Positions 42,136-51,900 are shown, counted from the stretch's first letter. The stretch is 64,000 nt of DNA from Aldersonia kunmingensis (GCF_001646865.1 NZ_LRRB01000140.1:1-64000), one strand, 5' to 3'. Made by a program: numbers and translations. The notes: generated from the letters alone by a model not told the origin.

Positions 42136-42504
42136 TCAGCGCAGGGCCGAGCGCACCAGTTGAATCGCGACGTCGGGCGCGATACCAAGTGTCCGAACGA
42201 CCGCGGCGAAATCCGCGGCAGCCCGCGCCGCGGTGTCCATGGTGGGATCGCCGGTATCGGCGATGAATGTGCCTGCACGGCCGCGTGTCTCGATGACGCC
42301 GAGCTTCTCGAGATCCCGGTAGGCGCGCGCAACTGTATTGGGTGCAATACGCAGGTCCGCTGCCATGGCACGCACCGTGGGAATTTTGTTGCCCGCGCGC
42401 AGATCGCCTCCCCGCACCCCCTCGATGATGGCCAGGCGAAGCTGCTCATGCGGTGGGATGTGCGACGAATGGTTGATGACGATGGTTGGTTCGGGAGACG
42501 ACAT
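42136..42504 (-). CDS. GntR regulator, YtrA-like
   Basis: A short 122-residue GntR protein consisting of the winged helix (about 15-80: IPPHEQLRLAIIEGVRGGDL, then TVRAMAADLRIAPNTVARAYRDLEKLGVIETRGRAGTF) and a small helical tail, as in the YtrA subfamily that lacks a large effector domain. YtrA proteins often control transporters; no transporter is adjacent. The gene follows the NAD(P)-binding protein gene by 11 bp on the same strand. A small hairpin (42123-42137) overlaps its stop codon. Confidence 0.85.
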   Translation of the reverse strand: MSSPEPTIVINHSSHIPPHEQLRLAIIEGVRGGDLRAGNKIPTVRAMAADLRIAPNTVARAYRDLEKLGVIETRGRAGTFIADTGDPTMDTAARAAADFAAVVRTLGIAPDVAIQLVRSALR

Positions 42505-42515
42505 CGATATCACCA

Positions 42516-43175
42516 TCACAAAGCAGCGACCGCGTCTGCGATCGTGGTATCGCCGGACGTCAGCACGAGGGTCTTACCCACGCTGGCCGGGGCATCGAGC
42601 AGAGCGACGATCACCGCGGCCACATCGGCCCGCGTCACGTTGCCGCGTTCGAGCGGCGGTTCGGTCAACGCGACCCGGCCGGTCGGCTCGTCGTCGATGA
42701 GGCGGCCCGGCCGCAGAATCGTGGAGTCGAGCCCGGACCTGCGACGCAGATCCTCCTCGGCCGCGGTTTTCGCGCGGACGTAGGCCTGCCAGGTTTCGTC
42801 CAGCTGCTCGTCGGGCTCCTCGCCGGCACCGAAGGCGCTGATCTGAATGAACCGGCGCACGTGCGTCTGCTCTGCGGCATCGGCCAGCAAAACCGAGGCC
42901 GCGCGGTCCACGGTGTCCTTGCGCGCGGGCCCGCTGCCAGGTCCGGCGCCGGCGGCGAACACCACCGCATCGGCTCCGGTCACCGCTGGTGTCACCTCGT
43001 CCAGACCCACCTGTTCGAGGTCGAGCACCCGCGGCTGGCCACCCCAGCGGGCCACCTCGTCGCCGTGATCCGGATTTCGGATCAAACCGATGGCCTCGTC
43101 GCCGCGATCGGCCAGTAGCCGGATGAGATGCCGGGCGATCTGGCCGTGTCCACCGGCAATGACGATCCGCGACAT
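42516..43175 (-). CDS. NAD(P)H-binding atypical SDR
   Basis: A 219-residue Rossmann protein of the extended/atypical SDR type (NAD(P)-binding, NmrA- or SDR_a5-like). The cofactor loop is GGHGQIARHLIRLL near residues 8-21, then VFAAGAGPGSG and QISAFGAGEE; the usual YxxxK may be YVRAK near residue 130. Probably a stress-related reductase or sensor; substrate unknown. ATG 43175 has GAGGAG 7 nt upstream. Confidence 0.8.
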   Translation of the reverse strand: MSRIVIAGGHGQIARHLIRLLADRGDEAIGLIRNPDHGDEVARWGGQPRVLDLEQVGLDEVTPAVTGADAVVFAAGAGPGSGPARKDTVDRAASVLLADAAEQTHVRRFIQISAFGAGEEPDEQLDETWQAYVRAKTAAEEDLRRRSGLDSTILRPGRLIDDEPTGRVALTEPPLERGNVTRADVAAVIVALLDAPASVGKTLVLTSGDTTIADAVAAL

Positions 43176-43223
43176 TCGTGCTCCTCTCGATCGACGCGGT
43201 GCGGTGTTGGCAGAATGGCGGCC

Positions 43224-43571
43224 ATGCCACAGGACGCCACGATCTACCACAACCCGCGCTGCAGCACGTCTCGAAATGTACTCGAGGCGATCCGGGCTAC
43301 GGGTGTAGAACCGACGATTGTCGAGTACCTCAAAACGCCGCCGTCACGAGACGGGCTGCGCAAACTTCTCGACGATGCGGGGCTGAAGCCTAGCGAAGCA
43401 GTACGCAAGCGCGAGGCGCTTTACACAGAACTCGGCCTTGCCGACGCGGACGAGGAAACCATCTTCGCGGCGATGGCAGATAACCCGATCCTGATCGAGC
43501 GGCCGATCGTGGTGACCGACAAGGGCACCCGCCTCGCGCGCCCGGCTGCCACTGTGGAGGAGATCCTCTAG
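43224..43571 (+). CDS. ArsC family protein (arsenate reductase-like)
   Basis: A 115-residue thioredoxin-fold protein of the glutaredoxin-linked ArsC/Spx/YffB family. The catalytic Cys13 lies in YHNPRCSTSRN; KREALYTELGL and NPILIERPIVV (with the Arg that binds arsenate) complete the pattern of true arsenate reductases. No arsR or arsenite pump is adjacent, so physiological arsenate reduction is likely but unproven. Its stop codon lies inside the left arm of the large palindrome that follows. Confidence 0.82.
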   Translation: MPQDATIYHNPRCSTSRNVLEAIRATGVEPTIVEYLKTPPSRDGLRKLLDDAGLKPSEAVRKREALYTELGLADADEETIFAAMADNPILIERPIVVTDKGTRLARPAATVEEIL

Positions 43572-43733
43572 GGCATGCCTCCCAATCTCACTCGGATGGA
43601 CCTGTCAGGACAATCGTCGCCCTGTAAGGCGGAGGAGAAGTCGATACCGGGGTTGTATCGACGCCGACGACAACGCAGCAGGGCGGCGATTGAACGCCAG
43701 GGGCGCCGAGAAGAGATTGGGAGGTATGACCTA
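43569..43733. repeat. 165-bp nested inverted repeat, possible structured RNA or MITE
   Basis: The whole gap between convergent arsC-like and arcA genes folds back on itself. Outer arms 43574-43589 and 43713-43728 pair at 15 of 16 positions; next CTCGG (43591-43595) pairs with CCGAG (43706-43710); then 43611-43624 pairs with 43679-43692 (13 of 14); innermost GTCGATAC (43640-43647) pairs with GTATCGAC (43655-43662) around CGGGGTT. The exceptions in the outer and middle arms (43577/43725, 43617/43686) become G-U pairs in plus-strand RNA. A further extension reaches both stop codons (TAGG at each end), with one true mismatch at 43573/43729. Confidence 0.8.
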
Positions 43734-44954
43734 AAGCCGGTCCCGCGCAATTGGGCAGGACATACAGCGCGGCCCGCCTCGGCCCGAGCCGAGCTCGGAG
43801 CCGCTGATCCGAAGCACCTCGATACCGGACGCCTCGAGCCTGGCGTTGGTCTCGACATTGCGCTCGTAGGCGACGACAACACCCGGCGAGATCGCCAGGG
43901 TGTTGTTGCCGTCGTCCCACTGCTCGCGTTCGGCGGTGACGCTGTCCAGGCCGGTGTCGATCACGCGCAGCTTGCCGATGCCCATCGCCTCGGCAGCCGC
44001 CTCGAGGAACGGGTCCGCGCCGCGAATGCTCACGTCGTCGTCCTCGCGGCGAATGGTGAACGCGGTCAACGTGTCCTGAATCGCGGGATACATCACCACC
44101 GCGTCGACGTCGACCATCGTGCAGACGGTGTCGAGGTGCATCGAGGCCCTGTTCTGTGCGATCGGCACCACCAGGACGGTGTGCGCGAGATCGTCGTCGA
44201 ACAGGCTGCGCGCCAACGCCTCCGCCCCGGCAGGGGTGGTCCGCTCGCCGACGCCTACCGCCACCACCCCGGGCGAGAGCAGCAGCACGTCGCCGCCTTC
44301 CATCGGTGCGGTGTGCGACTCGTACGCGCGCCGCACACCGAGGAAGCGTGGGTGGAACGCGTAGATCAGATCGGTGAGCGAGGTTTCCCGTACTCGCGCC
44401 GGAAGCGCGAGCGAGGTGATCGCAACGCGGTCACCGATCCACACCGACGAGTCGCGCGTGAACAGCAGATTCGGCAGCGGGTCGATGACGAAATCGCCGC
44501 CATGGTGCATGCGGCGAACCAGTGACGTGCCACTCGGCCCGAACGGCAACTCGTCGAACGTCATTCCGGCAGTGAGCACGACCGCGAGTTCCTCCGGCGG
44601 AACGCCACGCAGGTGGGCGGCAAGTTCGTCCGCCAGCGCGTGCCCGAGCCGGCGCGGGTTGACCGCCGCGCCGATGCCCTGAATACGCGCCGCGCCGCTG
44701 GCCTCGATGGTCTCGGTGAGCACGTCGCGCAGCAGCAGCACTTCCACGCCGTGGCCGCGCAGCAGTTCGGCGAATATGTCGTGTTCCTCCTGCGCCCGGT
44801 CCACCCACGGGACGCCGTCGAAGAGCAGCTGATCATTGTTGCGGGGTGTCAGGCGGCGCAACTCGTCGCCCGGGCGATGCAGCAGCACCGCGCGCAAACG
44901 GCCCACCTCGGAGTTCGCGCCGAGTACGAGATCGGGACCGCGGTCCGCGTTCAT
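43731..44954 (-). CDS. arcA: Arginine deiminase
   Basis: Hydrolyses arginine to citrulline and ammonia. The 407-residue protein has [11 protein letters not shown], the EGGD substrate motif ([11 protein letters not shown]), [10 protein letters not shown] with the catalytic His, and the catalytic Cys397 in [10 protein letters not shown] at the C-terminus. ArcB and ArcC are not in the window, as in M. tuberculosis where Rv1001 also stands alone beside pmt. ATG 44954 lies 2 bp after the WS/DGAT-like stop; a TTG at 44960 overlapping that stop is an alternative. Confidence 0.95.
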   Translation of the reverse strand: MNADRGPDLVLGANSEVGRLRAVLLHRPGDELRRLTPRNNDQLLFDGVPWVDRAQEEHDIFAELLRGHGVEVLLLRDVLTETIEASGAARIQGIGAAVNPRRLGHALADELAAHLRGVPPEELAVVLTAGMTFDELPFGPSGTSLVRRMHHGGDFVIDPLPNLLFTRDSSVWIGDRVAITSLALPARVRETSLTDLIYAFHPRFLGVRRAYESHTAPMEGGDVLLLSPGVVAVGVGERTTPAGAEALARSLFDDDLAHTVLVVPIAQNRASMHLDTVCTMVDVDAVVMYPAIQDTLTAFTIRREDDDVSIRGADPFLEAAAEAMGIGKLRVIDTGLDSVTAEREQWDDGNNTLAISPGVVVAYERNVETNARLEASGIEVLRISGSELGSGRGGPRCMSCPIARDRL

Positions 44955-44956
44955 GG

Positions 44957-46306
44957 TCAAACAGTATCCCGGCGAGCCACGATGGCGTCGTATTCACTTT
45001 GCAACGCCTCGGCAAGGACGCGCAGGTCGGGCGTCGTCGCTGGATCCGCGACGATCACGCTTGTCATGGTCCCCGCATACGACAGTGCAATGAACGCCAC
45101 AGTGACGTTGCCACCGCCGCCTACCGACAGCGGGACCAGGTCGACAATCGGAAACCCCGCGAAACGCAACCGGTCCGGCGGTCCCGGCACGTTGGACATG
45201 ACCGTGTGAATCTGGTGCTGCCGCTTGGCATACCAGTCGTAAAGCCCGACCCGGGCGATGAACTCGAAGATGAGTGCCACGAGCGCCGGGACCGAGCCGC
45301 TCGATACCCGATTCTTCTCGGTGCGCATGGTCGCCGAGATCGATTGCATCCGTTCATCGATCGGGCTCGGCCCGGGCAGTGTCACAGAGACGGGGACGGT
45401 CCGGTTGTCGAGCGTTGTTCGGGCTCGGGCGACCGGTGCCGCAATCGGTACTCCAGCCTGGATGCCCGGCACGGATTCGCCTCGGGTGCGAAGCAATTCG
45501 TGCAGGGCACCCGTCACCGCAGCGAGGTACGCGTCGTTGATCGTGCCGCCCCGCGCGTGCGCGGCATTGCGTAGAGCGCCGACGTCGGAGCGCACCACGG
45601 CCAGCTTGCGCCTGCTGCTCGTCGGCTGCAGCAGTGAGCAGGGCTGTGCCCGGGCGGTTCGGAACCCTGCGATCGATGGCCGCTCCGATCGTGGTTTCCG
45701 CCTCCGAAGCTTGCGCGCAAACTGGGCCACTGCCCGACCTCGGCGGCGCTGGGCGTCCAGGAACAGGTCTCGTCTGCTCGGCGCGGGTCGCGGGAACTCC
45801 GCCGCAGGTTGTCCGAAGCCGGGGTCGACGAGCCGCGCTAGGGCCAGAACCCCGCCAATGCCGTCGACGAGCACATGGTCGATCACGAAGATCAGCGCCG
45901 CTCGCTCGTGCTCGAGCCCGGTGACGAACACGGCGGCCCACCCGGGGCGGTCCTCGGGCAGCCGTCGGGCGAGCACATCGGCCGCGATATCGAGCAGCGC
46001 GGCCTCATCGCCGGGAGCCGGGCACTCGACATGCCGGATGTGCCGGATCGGATCGAAACCCGCATCATCGACCCACACCGGATAGCCACACAGCGGCGGC
46101 GCGCGACGCAACCGCTGGCACAGCCGCTCGATAGTGCTGACCCGCTGCGCGAGCAGGTCTCGCGCAGCGGCGAGATCGAACCTGCCGTGCGTGTCGAGCA
46201 CAAGCACGCCACCCAACTGCTCAGGCACCGAACTGGTTCCCATGGCGTGCATCGCCAGGTCGGCCGGTCCGGCCCGATCGATAAGTGCCTGCGTCAGGGT
46301 GCCCAC
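44957..46306 (-). CDS. Wax ester synthase / diacylglycerol acyltransferase-like protein
   Basis: A 449-residue protein of the bacterial WS/DGAT family that makes triacylglycerol or wax esters from acyl-CoA. The active-site motif HHxxxDG appears here as DHVLVDG (Asp143-His144, Asp148-Gly149): the second, catalytic His is kept but the first is Asp. [15 protein letters not shown] and [14 protein letters not shown] in the C-terminal domain are typical. GTG start at 46306, 18 bp after the stop of the membrane protein gene; it overlaps or abuts arcA downstream, so the three may be cotranscribed. Confidence 0.8.
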   Translation of the reverse strand: MGTLTQALIDRAGPADLAMHAMGTSSVPEQLGGVLVLDTHGRFDLAAARDLLAQRVSTIERLCQRLRRAPPLCGYPVWVDDAGFDPIRHIRHVECPAPGDEAALLDIAADVLARRLPEDRPGWAAVFVTGLEHERAALIFVIDHVLVDGIGGVLALARLVDPGFGQPAAEFPRPAPSRRDLFLDAQRRRGRAVAQFARKLRRRKPRSERPSIAGFRTARAQPCSLLQPTSSRRKLAVVRSDVGALRNAAHARGGTINDAYLAAVTGALHELLRTRGESVPGIQAGVPIAAPVARARTTLDNRTVPVSVTLPGPSPIDERMQSISATMRTEKNRVSSGSVPALVALIFEFIARVGLYDWYAKRQHQIHTVMSNVPGPPDRLRFAGFPIVDLVPLSVGGGGNVTVAFIALSYAGTMTSVIVADPATTPDLRVLAEALQSEYDAIVARRDTV

Positions 46307-46324
46307 CTGCCCTTCGAGCGGTCG

Positions 46325-47044
46325 TTATTCGAGCTCGCGCAGATCCACGCTCATGAGCTCGGGAATCCTGCGCAGGTCGTGGGGAGTGATGCGGATCGTT
46401 TCGAGTTGCGCGAGTGCCCGGCGCAGCACAGCGAGGAGTTCGTCACGAAACGCCGGCGTCGTCGCCGGATCGTCCATCAACGCAATGATCTTCCGCGCCC
46501 GGCGCAGGGCGACTCGCTCGCCGCTGCGGAAGTTGTCCAGACCGATGGCGCGGGCGCGGGCGTCGGCGCGCAGCCAGGTGTCCCAGGCGGTGTTGACGCG
46601 CTTCTCGAACCGCGCGAGGTCGGCCGCCGTCATCCCGTCCTCGCCGAGCGGGTGCTGTGCCGCCGAGATCCTGGCGGCTTCCCAGGCGCGGTGGTACTCG
46701 CCGATCACCGGGTCGTTCTGGTCGAGCAGCAGGGGCCGGGTGAGAAACAGCGACTCGGGGTCGGTGACGAAGGCCAGCCACTCGTCGTCGAGTTGTGTGA
46801 GAGCGGCCTGAGCGTCGAGCCAGCGCTGCGCGAGGTCACCGTCGTCGGGCGGGGCCGGCGTGCGGACGGGTTTGGGATCGTCCCGCTCCGGGACGAGGGT
46901 CGCCACAACGAAGATGCCTATGGCTCCGACGACGACCAGCAGCACCGGGAGCCGGACCACGAATGGAAGGACGAAGGCGAGCAGGAGCACCGCGCCGGAA
47001 ACTCGCACCCAGCGCGGCCGTGCCCCGTCGTGCCCGGACGCCAT
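46325..47044 (-). CDS. Hypothetical membrane protein with two N-terminal helices
   Basis: A 239-residue protein with two close hydrophobic segments (about residues 14-45: [19 protein letters not shown] and [17 protein letters not shown]) and a cytoplasmic or coiled helical domain behind them, including [20 protein letters not shown] and [20 protein letters not shown]. The pattern suggests a membrane-tethered helical bundle. I do not recognise a named family. ATG at 47044; first gene of a probable unit with the WS/DGAT-like gene and arcA. Confidence 0.7.
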   Translation of the reverse strand: MASGHDGARPRWVRVSGAVLLLAFVLPFVVRLPVLLVVVGAIGIFVVATLVPERDDPKPVRTPAPPDDGDLAQRWLDAQAALTQLDDEWLAFVTDPESLFLTRPLLLDQNDPVIGEYHRAWEAARISAAQHPLGEDGMTAADLARFEKRVNTAWDTWLRADARARAIGLDNFRSGERVALRRARKIIALMDDPATTPAFRDELLAVLRRALAQLETIRITPHDLRRIPELMSVDLRELE

Positions 47045-47167
47045 GGTCTCGATGCTAACCAGCACAGCCGCTCCGCACCGCGCGAAAATCAGGCCGCGCC
47101 GTGCGACGGGCAATGCCGAAAACCTCGACTAATGTTGAGCTATCGGGATCTCGCGGAAGGACGAACG

Positions 47168-47635
47168 ATGCCCATGCCGGACTGGAAGGTCAAGGAACTC
47201 ACGCCCGGCCAGCTGGCAGAACGCAGCGGGGTCGCGGTCTCGGCGTTGCATTTCTACGAGCGCGAAGGGCTGATCACCAGCCGCCGCACGAGTGGCAATC
47301 AGCGTCGCTACCACCGCGAGACGCTGCGGCGGGTGGCGTTCATCCGGATCTCGCAACGGGTCGGCATTCCCCTGGCCGAAATCCGCGCGGCACTGGAAAC
47401 TCTGCCCGAGGGACGCACGCCTACCCGCAAGGACTGGGCGCGGCTGTCCACCACCTGGAAGGACGGACTCGACGAGCGCATCACCCAGCTGACCCGGCTG
47501 CGCGATGACCTGACCGGGTGTATCGGTTGCGGCTGCCTGTCCCTGGCAAGTTGCACGCTCGTGAACAGCCATGACCGACTGGGCGAATGGGGACCGGGCG
47601 CGCGGGTGCTCGATGTAGAGCTGAACGCGCCGTAG
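47168..47635 (+). CDS. soxR: Redox-sensitive MerR-type activator SoxR
   Basis: A 155-residue MerR-family activator. The winged helix ([24 protein letters not shown]) is followed by a dimerisation helix and the [2Fe-2S] motif [12 protein letters not shown] (Cys118, 121, 123, 129), which senses redox-active compounds or superoxide. In actinobacteria SoxR controls a few oxidoreductases and transporters rather than soxS; the targets here are unknown. ATG 47168 has GGAAGGA 6 nt upstream. Convergent with the SDR gene. Confidence 0.93.
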   Translation: MPMPDWKVKELTPGQLAERSGVAVSALHFYEREGLITSRRTSGNQRRYHRETLRRVAFIRISQRVGIPLAEIRAALETLPEGRTPTRKDWARLSTTWKDGLDERITQLTRLRDDLTGCIGCGCLSLASCTLVNSHDRLGEWGPGARVLDVELNAP

Positions 47636-47679
47636 TTCCTCCGCTGGCTTGCCGGAAATTTCGGGACGGCTCGCCGTCG

Positions 47680-48525
47680 TCAGGCCGGCGGCAGGAACCG
47701 GTTGAACCGGTTGTTCGCCCACTGCATGACGAACTCGTAGGGCGGCGCGAACTTGCGCGCCCACCAGTAGCCGAAGCGGATGTCGTTCGACGTGTAGATC
47801 AGGTACTTGTTGCGCTCGACGCCCTTGATGATCGACTTCGCCGCGTCCTCCGGTGACACCGCGCGCTTGTCGAACGCGTGTACATAGCGCTGCACCTTCG
47901 GATCGTTCATATCCACGCCGGCCACCTCGAAGGTGTCCATCAGTGGGGTGCGTACCGCGCCCGGGACGACGAGGTGCACAGAGATGCGGTGCCGCTTGAG
48001 GTCGAAACGCAGCACCTCGGAGATGCCGCGCACGCCGAACTTGCTGGCGCTGTAGGCCGCGTGCCATGGCAGCGCGAGCAGACCAGCCGCCGATGACACG
48101 TTCACCAGGGCGCCGCCGCGGCGAGCCTCGATCATCGGCGGCACGAAACATTCGATGACGTGGATCGGGCCCATCAGGTTGACGTCGACCATCGCCTGCC
48201 AGTGCCGGTGCTCGAGGTTCTCGACCGTGCCCCAGGCCGAGATACCGGCGACATTCATCACCACGTCGAGGCTGCCGAACTGCTGGTAGACCTCTTTGGC
48301 GAAGCCGCTCACCGCGTCGTAGTCGGAGATGTCGAGCGCCTTGGTGAGGCTCACGGTGCCGCCCTTGGCGACGACGAGCTCGACCGTCTCGGCCAGGCCC
48401 TTCTCGTTGATATCGGTAAGGAAGAGTTCGGCGCCCTTGGCTGCCGCGGCGACCGCAGTCGCGCGCCCGATGCCACTGGCCGCGCCGGTGATTAGGGTCT
48501 TCTTCTCGTTGAGGGTTCCGATCAC
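47680..48525 (-). CDS. Short-chain dehydrogenase/reductase
   Basis: A 281-residue classical SDR. The NAD(P) loop is TGAASGIGRATA (about 13-24), then NVAGISAWG, the catalytic Ser in VNVSSAAGLLA and YxxxK in YSASKFGVRG. The C-terminal extension (GYWWARKFAPPYEFVMQWANNRFNRFL) is amphipathic and aromatic, as in mycobacterial SDRs acting on lipid or sterol substrates. The GTG at 48525 is preferred, with AGGA 7 nt upstream. Substrate unknown. Confidence 0.85.
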   Translation of the reverse strand: MIGTLNEKKTLITGAASGIGRATAVAAAAKGAELFLTDINEKGLAETVELVVAKGGTVSLTKALDISDYDAVSGFAKEVYQQFGSLDVVMNVAGISAWGTVENLEHRHWQAMVDVNLMGPIHVIECFVPPMIEARRGGALVNVSSAAGLLALPWHAAYSASKFGVRGISEVLRFDLKRHRISVHLVVPGAVRTPLMDTFEVAGVDMNDPKVQRYVHAFDKRAVSPEDAAKSIIKGVERNKYLIYTSNDIRFGYWWARKFAPPYEFVMQWANNRFNRFLPPA

Positions 48526-48673
48526 GGTTCGTCCTATCGCGTTCGGCGCCGGGGCATGTTCGTCAAAGGTACATCGCGTGACGGGTGACGATACGGGACT
48601 CGGCACCGGGTCGCGCCGCCGCGCGAGAATCGGTACATCCGCGCAGGAAGTGCCCATGTTTGCGGCCGAAGTG

Positions 48674-49774
48674 TTACGCGCCGAGCGCCGAGAGCATGCC
48701 GTCGACCGACGCGGGCCAGCCGAACTCTTCGGCCCGCTGCCGGGCGGCGAGCCGGCGCTGCGGCACCGGACGCGCGGCCACCTCACTGATCGCGCCCGCG
48801 AACGCGGTGGCGGAGTCGAGGGCGACAGCGCCACTGTCCGCGGTGACGATGTCGGCGAGCGCTGACGATCTGCTCGCCACGACCGGGGTGCCCGCCGCAA
48901 GCGCCTCCAGCGCCGCGAGACCGAATGTCTCGTGCGGACCCGGCGCGAGGGCGACATCGGCCGTCGCGAGCAGGGTGGCCAGGTGTGCACGATCGTCGAT
49001 GAATCCGGTGAAGTGCACGGGCAGCCCCTCGGCACGGCGTTCCAGCGCTGCCCGGCGTGGCCCGTCCCCCGCGACGACGAGCCGCGCGCACAGCCCCGCC
49101 CGGGTCAGCGCGGCCACCGCGCCGATGCTTCGGTCGGCCCGCTTCTCCACCGACAGCCGGCCGCAGTGCACGAGAAGCAGGTCGTTCCCGGCGAGCCGGT
49201 CGCGCAACAGCCCGTCGTGGCGATGGGGCGCGAACAGCTCGAGGTCGACGCCAAGCGGAACCAACCGGACATTGGGTGTGTCGATGCGAGCGAACTCCCG
49301 GCGCGCGAAATCGGTGGTGCACACGACGGTGTCGTAGTCAATCGCGCTGTGCCGGTTCGCGATATCGGCCATGTGCCGCGCCGCCGGGCCGGGCAGGAAC
49401 TGGCCGAGCAGGCGATCGAGCCGCTCGTGGGAGATCATCACCGACCCAATGTCGCGGCGACGAGCCCAGCGGCCGAACCCGCGCAGTGTCAGCCGGTCCG
49501 ATACCTCGAGCGCGTCGGGGCGCAGCGCTGCCAGCACGTCAGCGACCCGACGCGGGTCAGCGGCACGGTAGCCGCCGGTGAACGGCAATTGCGGCGCGGG
49601 CAGCGTGATCCGGGTGACCCCGCTCGGCAGTGTCTCCTCACCGGCCCGTTCACCGGGCACGATGAGCACGACCTCGTGTCCACGTTGCTGATACCCGGCA
49701 CCGAGGTGATTGAGCGCCGTCCGTAGGCCGCCCGATCGCGGGCCGTAAAAGTTCGCGAGCTGCACGATCCGCAC
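48674..49774 (-). CDS. mgtA: GDP-mannose-dependent alpha-mannosyltransferase, MgtA-like
   Basis: A GT4-family glycosyltransferase of 366 residues closely resembling MgtA (Rv0557), which adds mannose to a glycolipid acceptor in lipomannan-type synthesis: VQLANFYGPRSGGLRTALNHLGAGY, VSDRLTLRGFGRWARRR and MISHERLDRLLGQFLP. The nucleotide-sugar site near the C-terminus is PHETFGLAALEALAAGTPVV. GTG start at 49774. Acts at the cytoplasmic face of the membrane. Identity of the acceptor is inferred from the homologue. Confidence 0.82.
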   Translation of the reverse strand: MRIVQLANFYGPRSGGLRTALNHLGAGYQQRGHEVVLIVPGERAGEETLPSGVTRITLPAPQLPFTGGYRAADPRRVADVLAALRPDALEVSDRLTLRGFGRWARRRDIGSVMISHERLDRLLGQFLPGPAARHMADIANRHSAIDYDTVVCTTDFARREFARIDTPNVRLVPLGVDLELFAPHRHDGLLRDRLAGNDLLLVHCGRLSVEKRADRSIGAVAALTRAGLCARLVVAGDGPRRAALERRAEGLPVHFTGFIDDRAHLATLLATADVALAPGPHETFGLAALEALAAGTPVVASRSSALADIVTADSGAVALDSATAFAGAISEVAARPVPQRRLAARQRAEEFGWPASVDGMLSALGA

Positions 49775-49868
49775 CGGCCCATGGTTCGTGAGCCGGGATA
49801 CGGCAGCGACAACGGCCGATTAACGGCGATGGAAGATTCGAAGCCACGCTTTCGACCGGGCTACCGAG

Positions 49869-50789
49869 CTACGGACCGCCGTCGCTGGGCGGCTCCGCAG
49901 GCTCCGCGGCGGCGCCGGTGTCGGGCGCATCGAGCCGATGAAGTTCGCTGTCGGACAGGACCAGTCCGGCCGCAGCGACATTGGTGCGCACGTGGCTGAC
50001 CCTGGTGGTGCCGGGGATCGGGACGACCGGCACGCCATGTACCCGCTCGCGCTGGTGGACCCAGGCCAGCGCAACCTGACCGATCGCGACCTCGTGCGCA
50101 CGGGCGATCTCGGCGAGCGCTTCGTGCAGGTCGGTGTTCTCGTCGGGCGCCGCCCGGTGCAGCAGTCCGTGGCCGTTCGGGGAGTGCGGCACAACAACCA
50201 CACCGAGTTCGGCCGCTGTCGGAAGCAACCGCTGTTCGATATCGCGATGGACCAGCGACCACTCCTCCTGTAGCGCGGCGATCTGGTGCACTTCGTGCGC
50301 CCGACGCAGATCGTCGGCCGTGACATTCGACAGTCCGATCGCGCGGACCTTTCCCTGTTCGATCAGGCCGGCCATCGCGCCGACCGTCTCCTCGATCGGC
50401 ACCGTCTCACTGCGATGGTGCAGGTAGTACAGGTCGATCACCTCAACATCGAGTCGCCGGAGGCTCGCGTCACAGGCCTGTCGCAGGTAGTGCGGATCGG
50501 CGCGAACGTCGAAGCCCCCGGCCTCGTCGAAAACCAGCCCAAACTTGCTGGCGAGCAACACGTCCTCCCGGCGGCCACGAATCGCGCGGCCGACGAGTTC
50601 CTCGGTCCGGTAGACGTCGGCGGTGTCCACCATCGTGACACCGGCATCGAGAGCGGCTCGCACGACGGCGACGGGGTCGCGATCCGCGTCGCCGAGGGTG
50701 TCGGCGTTCAACCGCATCGCCCCGAATCCCTGGCGGCCGAACGCATCCCGGCTAAGTCCCGCATGTCTTCCCGGCTCGGTGATCGACAT
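49869..50789 (-). CDS. Aldo/keto reductase
   Basis: A 306-residue TIM-barrel oxidoreductase. Catalytic residues are recognisable: Asp in DTADVY with its Tyr, Lys in LASKFGLVFD, and His in YLHHRSETVP; NADPH contacts lie in VPIPGTTRVSHVRTN near the C-terminus. Of the subgroup acting on small aldehydes and ketones. ATG at 50789, 18 bp downstream of mug on the same strand. Confidence 0.88.
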   Translation of the reverse strand: MSITEPGRHAGLSRDAFGRQGFGAMRLNADTLGDADRDPVAVVRAALDAGVTMVDTADVYRTEELVGRAIRGRREDVLLASKFGLVFDEAGGFDVRADPHYLRQACDASLRRLDVEVIDLYYLHHRSETVPIEETVGAMAGLIEQGKVRAIGLSNVTADDLRRAHEVHQIAALQEEWSLVHRDIEQRLLPTAAELGVVVVPHSPNGHGLLHRAAPDENTDLHEALAEIARAHEVAIGQVALAWVHQRERVHGVPVVPIPGTTRVSHVRTNVAAAGLVLSDSELHRLDAPDTGAAAEPAEPPSDGGP

Positions 50790-50807
50790 GGCACGCAGCC
50801 TAGGCCC

Positions 50808-51383
50808 TCAACCGCACTCGAGGTCCAGCCCCGCTGCGTCGGCGGCCGCGCGATAGGCGACTGCGAGTGTGTCGACCGTGTCATGGGCATTTAGCCCACT
50901 CGGATTCGGCACAACCCACACCGCAGCGCCGCCGATCTGCCGGGACTGCAGCCCCGTGCGCGCGGTGCGCTCACCGAACGCCGTGCGGTAGGCGGTGACT
51001 CCGGCGACCGCGACCACCCGCGGACGTACCCGTTCGACGGTCCTCGTCAGCGCGGCGACTCCGTCACGCAGTTCCGCGGCGCCGACCTCATCCGCCCGCG
51101 CGGTGGCCCGCGGAACGAGGTTGGTGATGCCGACACCGCGGGCGATCAGTAGCTCGCGGTCCGCATCCGACATTCCGCCGGACGGATCGATCTGCCGCTC
51201 GGTGATGCCCGCCCGGTACAGCGCCGGATAGAACCGGTTGCCCGGGCGCGCGAAATGCGCGTTGACCGCGGCCGTCCACAGTCCGGGGTTGATGCCGACG
51301 AAAAGCAGCGCGCAGTCCGGGCCGATCAGATCGTCGATGACCGCATCACGAAACGACTCGAGCTGCGCGCGCGTGAAACCCAT
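50808..51383 (-). CDS. mug: G/U mismatch-specific DNA glycosylase Mug
   Basis: Removes uracil (and ethenocytosine) opposite guanine. The 191-residue protein has the MUG/TDG active-site motif GINPGLWTAAVNAHFARPGN and the later NPSGLNAHDT that wedges into the duplex. It is preceded by a membrane-protein gene 7 bp upstream and followed by the aldo/keto reductase gene, suggesting an operon of three. Confidence 0.92.
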   Translation of the reverse strand: MGFTRAQLESFRDAVIDDLIGPDCALLFVGINPGLWTAAVNAHFARPGNRFYPALYRAGITERQIDPSGGMSDADRELLIARGVGITNLVPRATARADEVGAAELRDGVAALTRTVERVRPRVVAVAGVTAYRTAFGERTARTGLQSRQIGGAAVWVVPNPSGLNAHDTVDTLAVAYRAAADAAGLDLECG

Positions 51384-51390
51384 GCCGGCG

Positions 51391-51819
51391 TCAGACGTCG
51401 ACCAGCAGGGCGATACCGCCGACCAGCAGCGCGATCACCTTGAGCACCTCGAGGCCCACGTACCAGTAGTGCGCGTGGGAGCGCGGCGCATCGTCGCCGG
51501 CGAGGACGGCATCGGAGCGGCGAGTCAACCGCGGCCGGACGATGAGAACCTGCACCAGCAGCACGCCCATTGCGACCCACAGTTCCGCCGGAGTCCCCGA
51601 CGACGGCCCGTCCGCGAAAACCGCAACCGTGATGGCCACCGCGAGCACGACCTCCACGGCGTTCAACGCGCGAAAGACCAGCCGGCCGATGCCGAGCCCG
51701 AGTGGGATGGTGATGCCGGGGGCACGGAACTTGAGCGGCGCCTCGAGGAACGAGATCGCCAGCACCATTCCGAGCCAGACGAAGGTAGCTGCTATGGCAA
51801 CCGCGGTACCCGCATTCAT
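51391..51819 (-). CDS. Small four-helix membrane protein
   Basis: A 142-residue integral membrane protein with four hydrophobic helices (about 3-23, 43-67, 76-92, 115-140) separated by short polar loops; FLEAPLKFRAPGITIPLGLGI is a conserved-looking first loop, as in DUF4149-like or similar uncharacterised families. Function not known. ATG 51819 has AAGGGGA 5 nt upstream. First gene of the mug unit. Confidence 0.75.
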   Translation of the reverse strand: MNAGTAVAIAATFVWLGMVLAISFLEAPLKFRAPGITIPLGLGIGRLVFRALNAVEVVLAVAITVAVFADGPSSGTPAELWVAMGVLLVQVLIVRPRLTRRSDAVLAGDDAPRSHAHYWYVGLEVLKVIALLVGGIALLVDV

Positions 51820-51900
51820 TCGCAATCCCCTTACCGAGGCTCACAGTGAACCCCGGATCAGCATCATGCCGAATGCGGGTGCGCGGCAGCCACTAATTGG

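Noticed and set aside
43574-43733. Palindrome as SRP RNA, 6S RNA or RNase P RNA
   Set aside because: None of the conserved cores of these RNAs (for example the GGUCAGGUCCGGAAGG segment of SRP RNA) is present.
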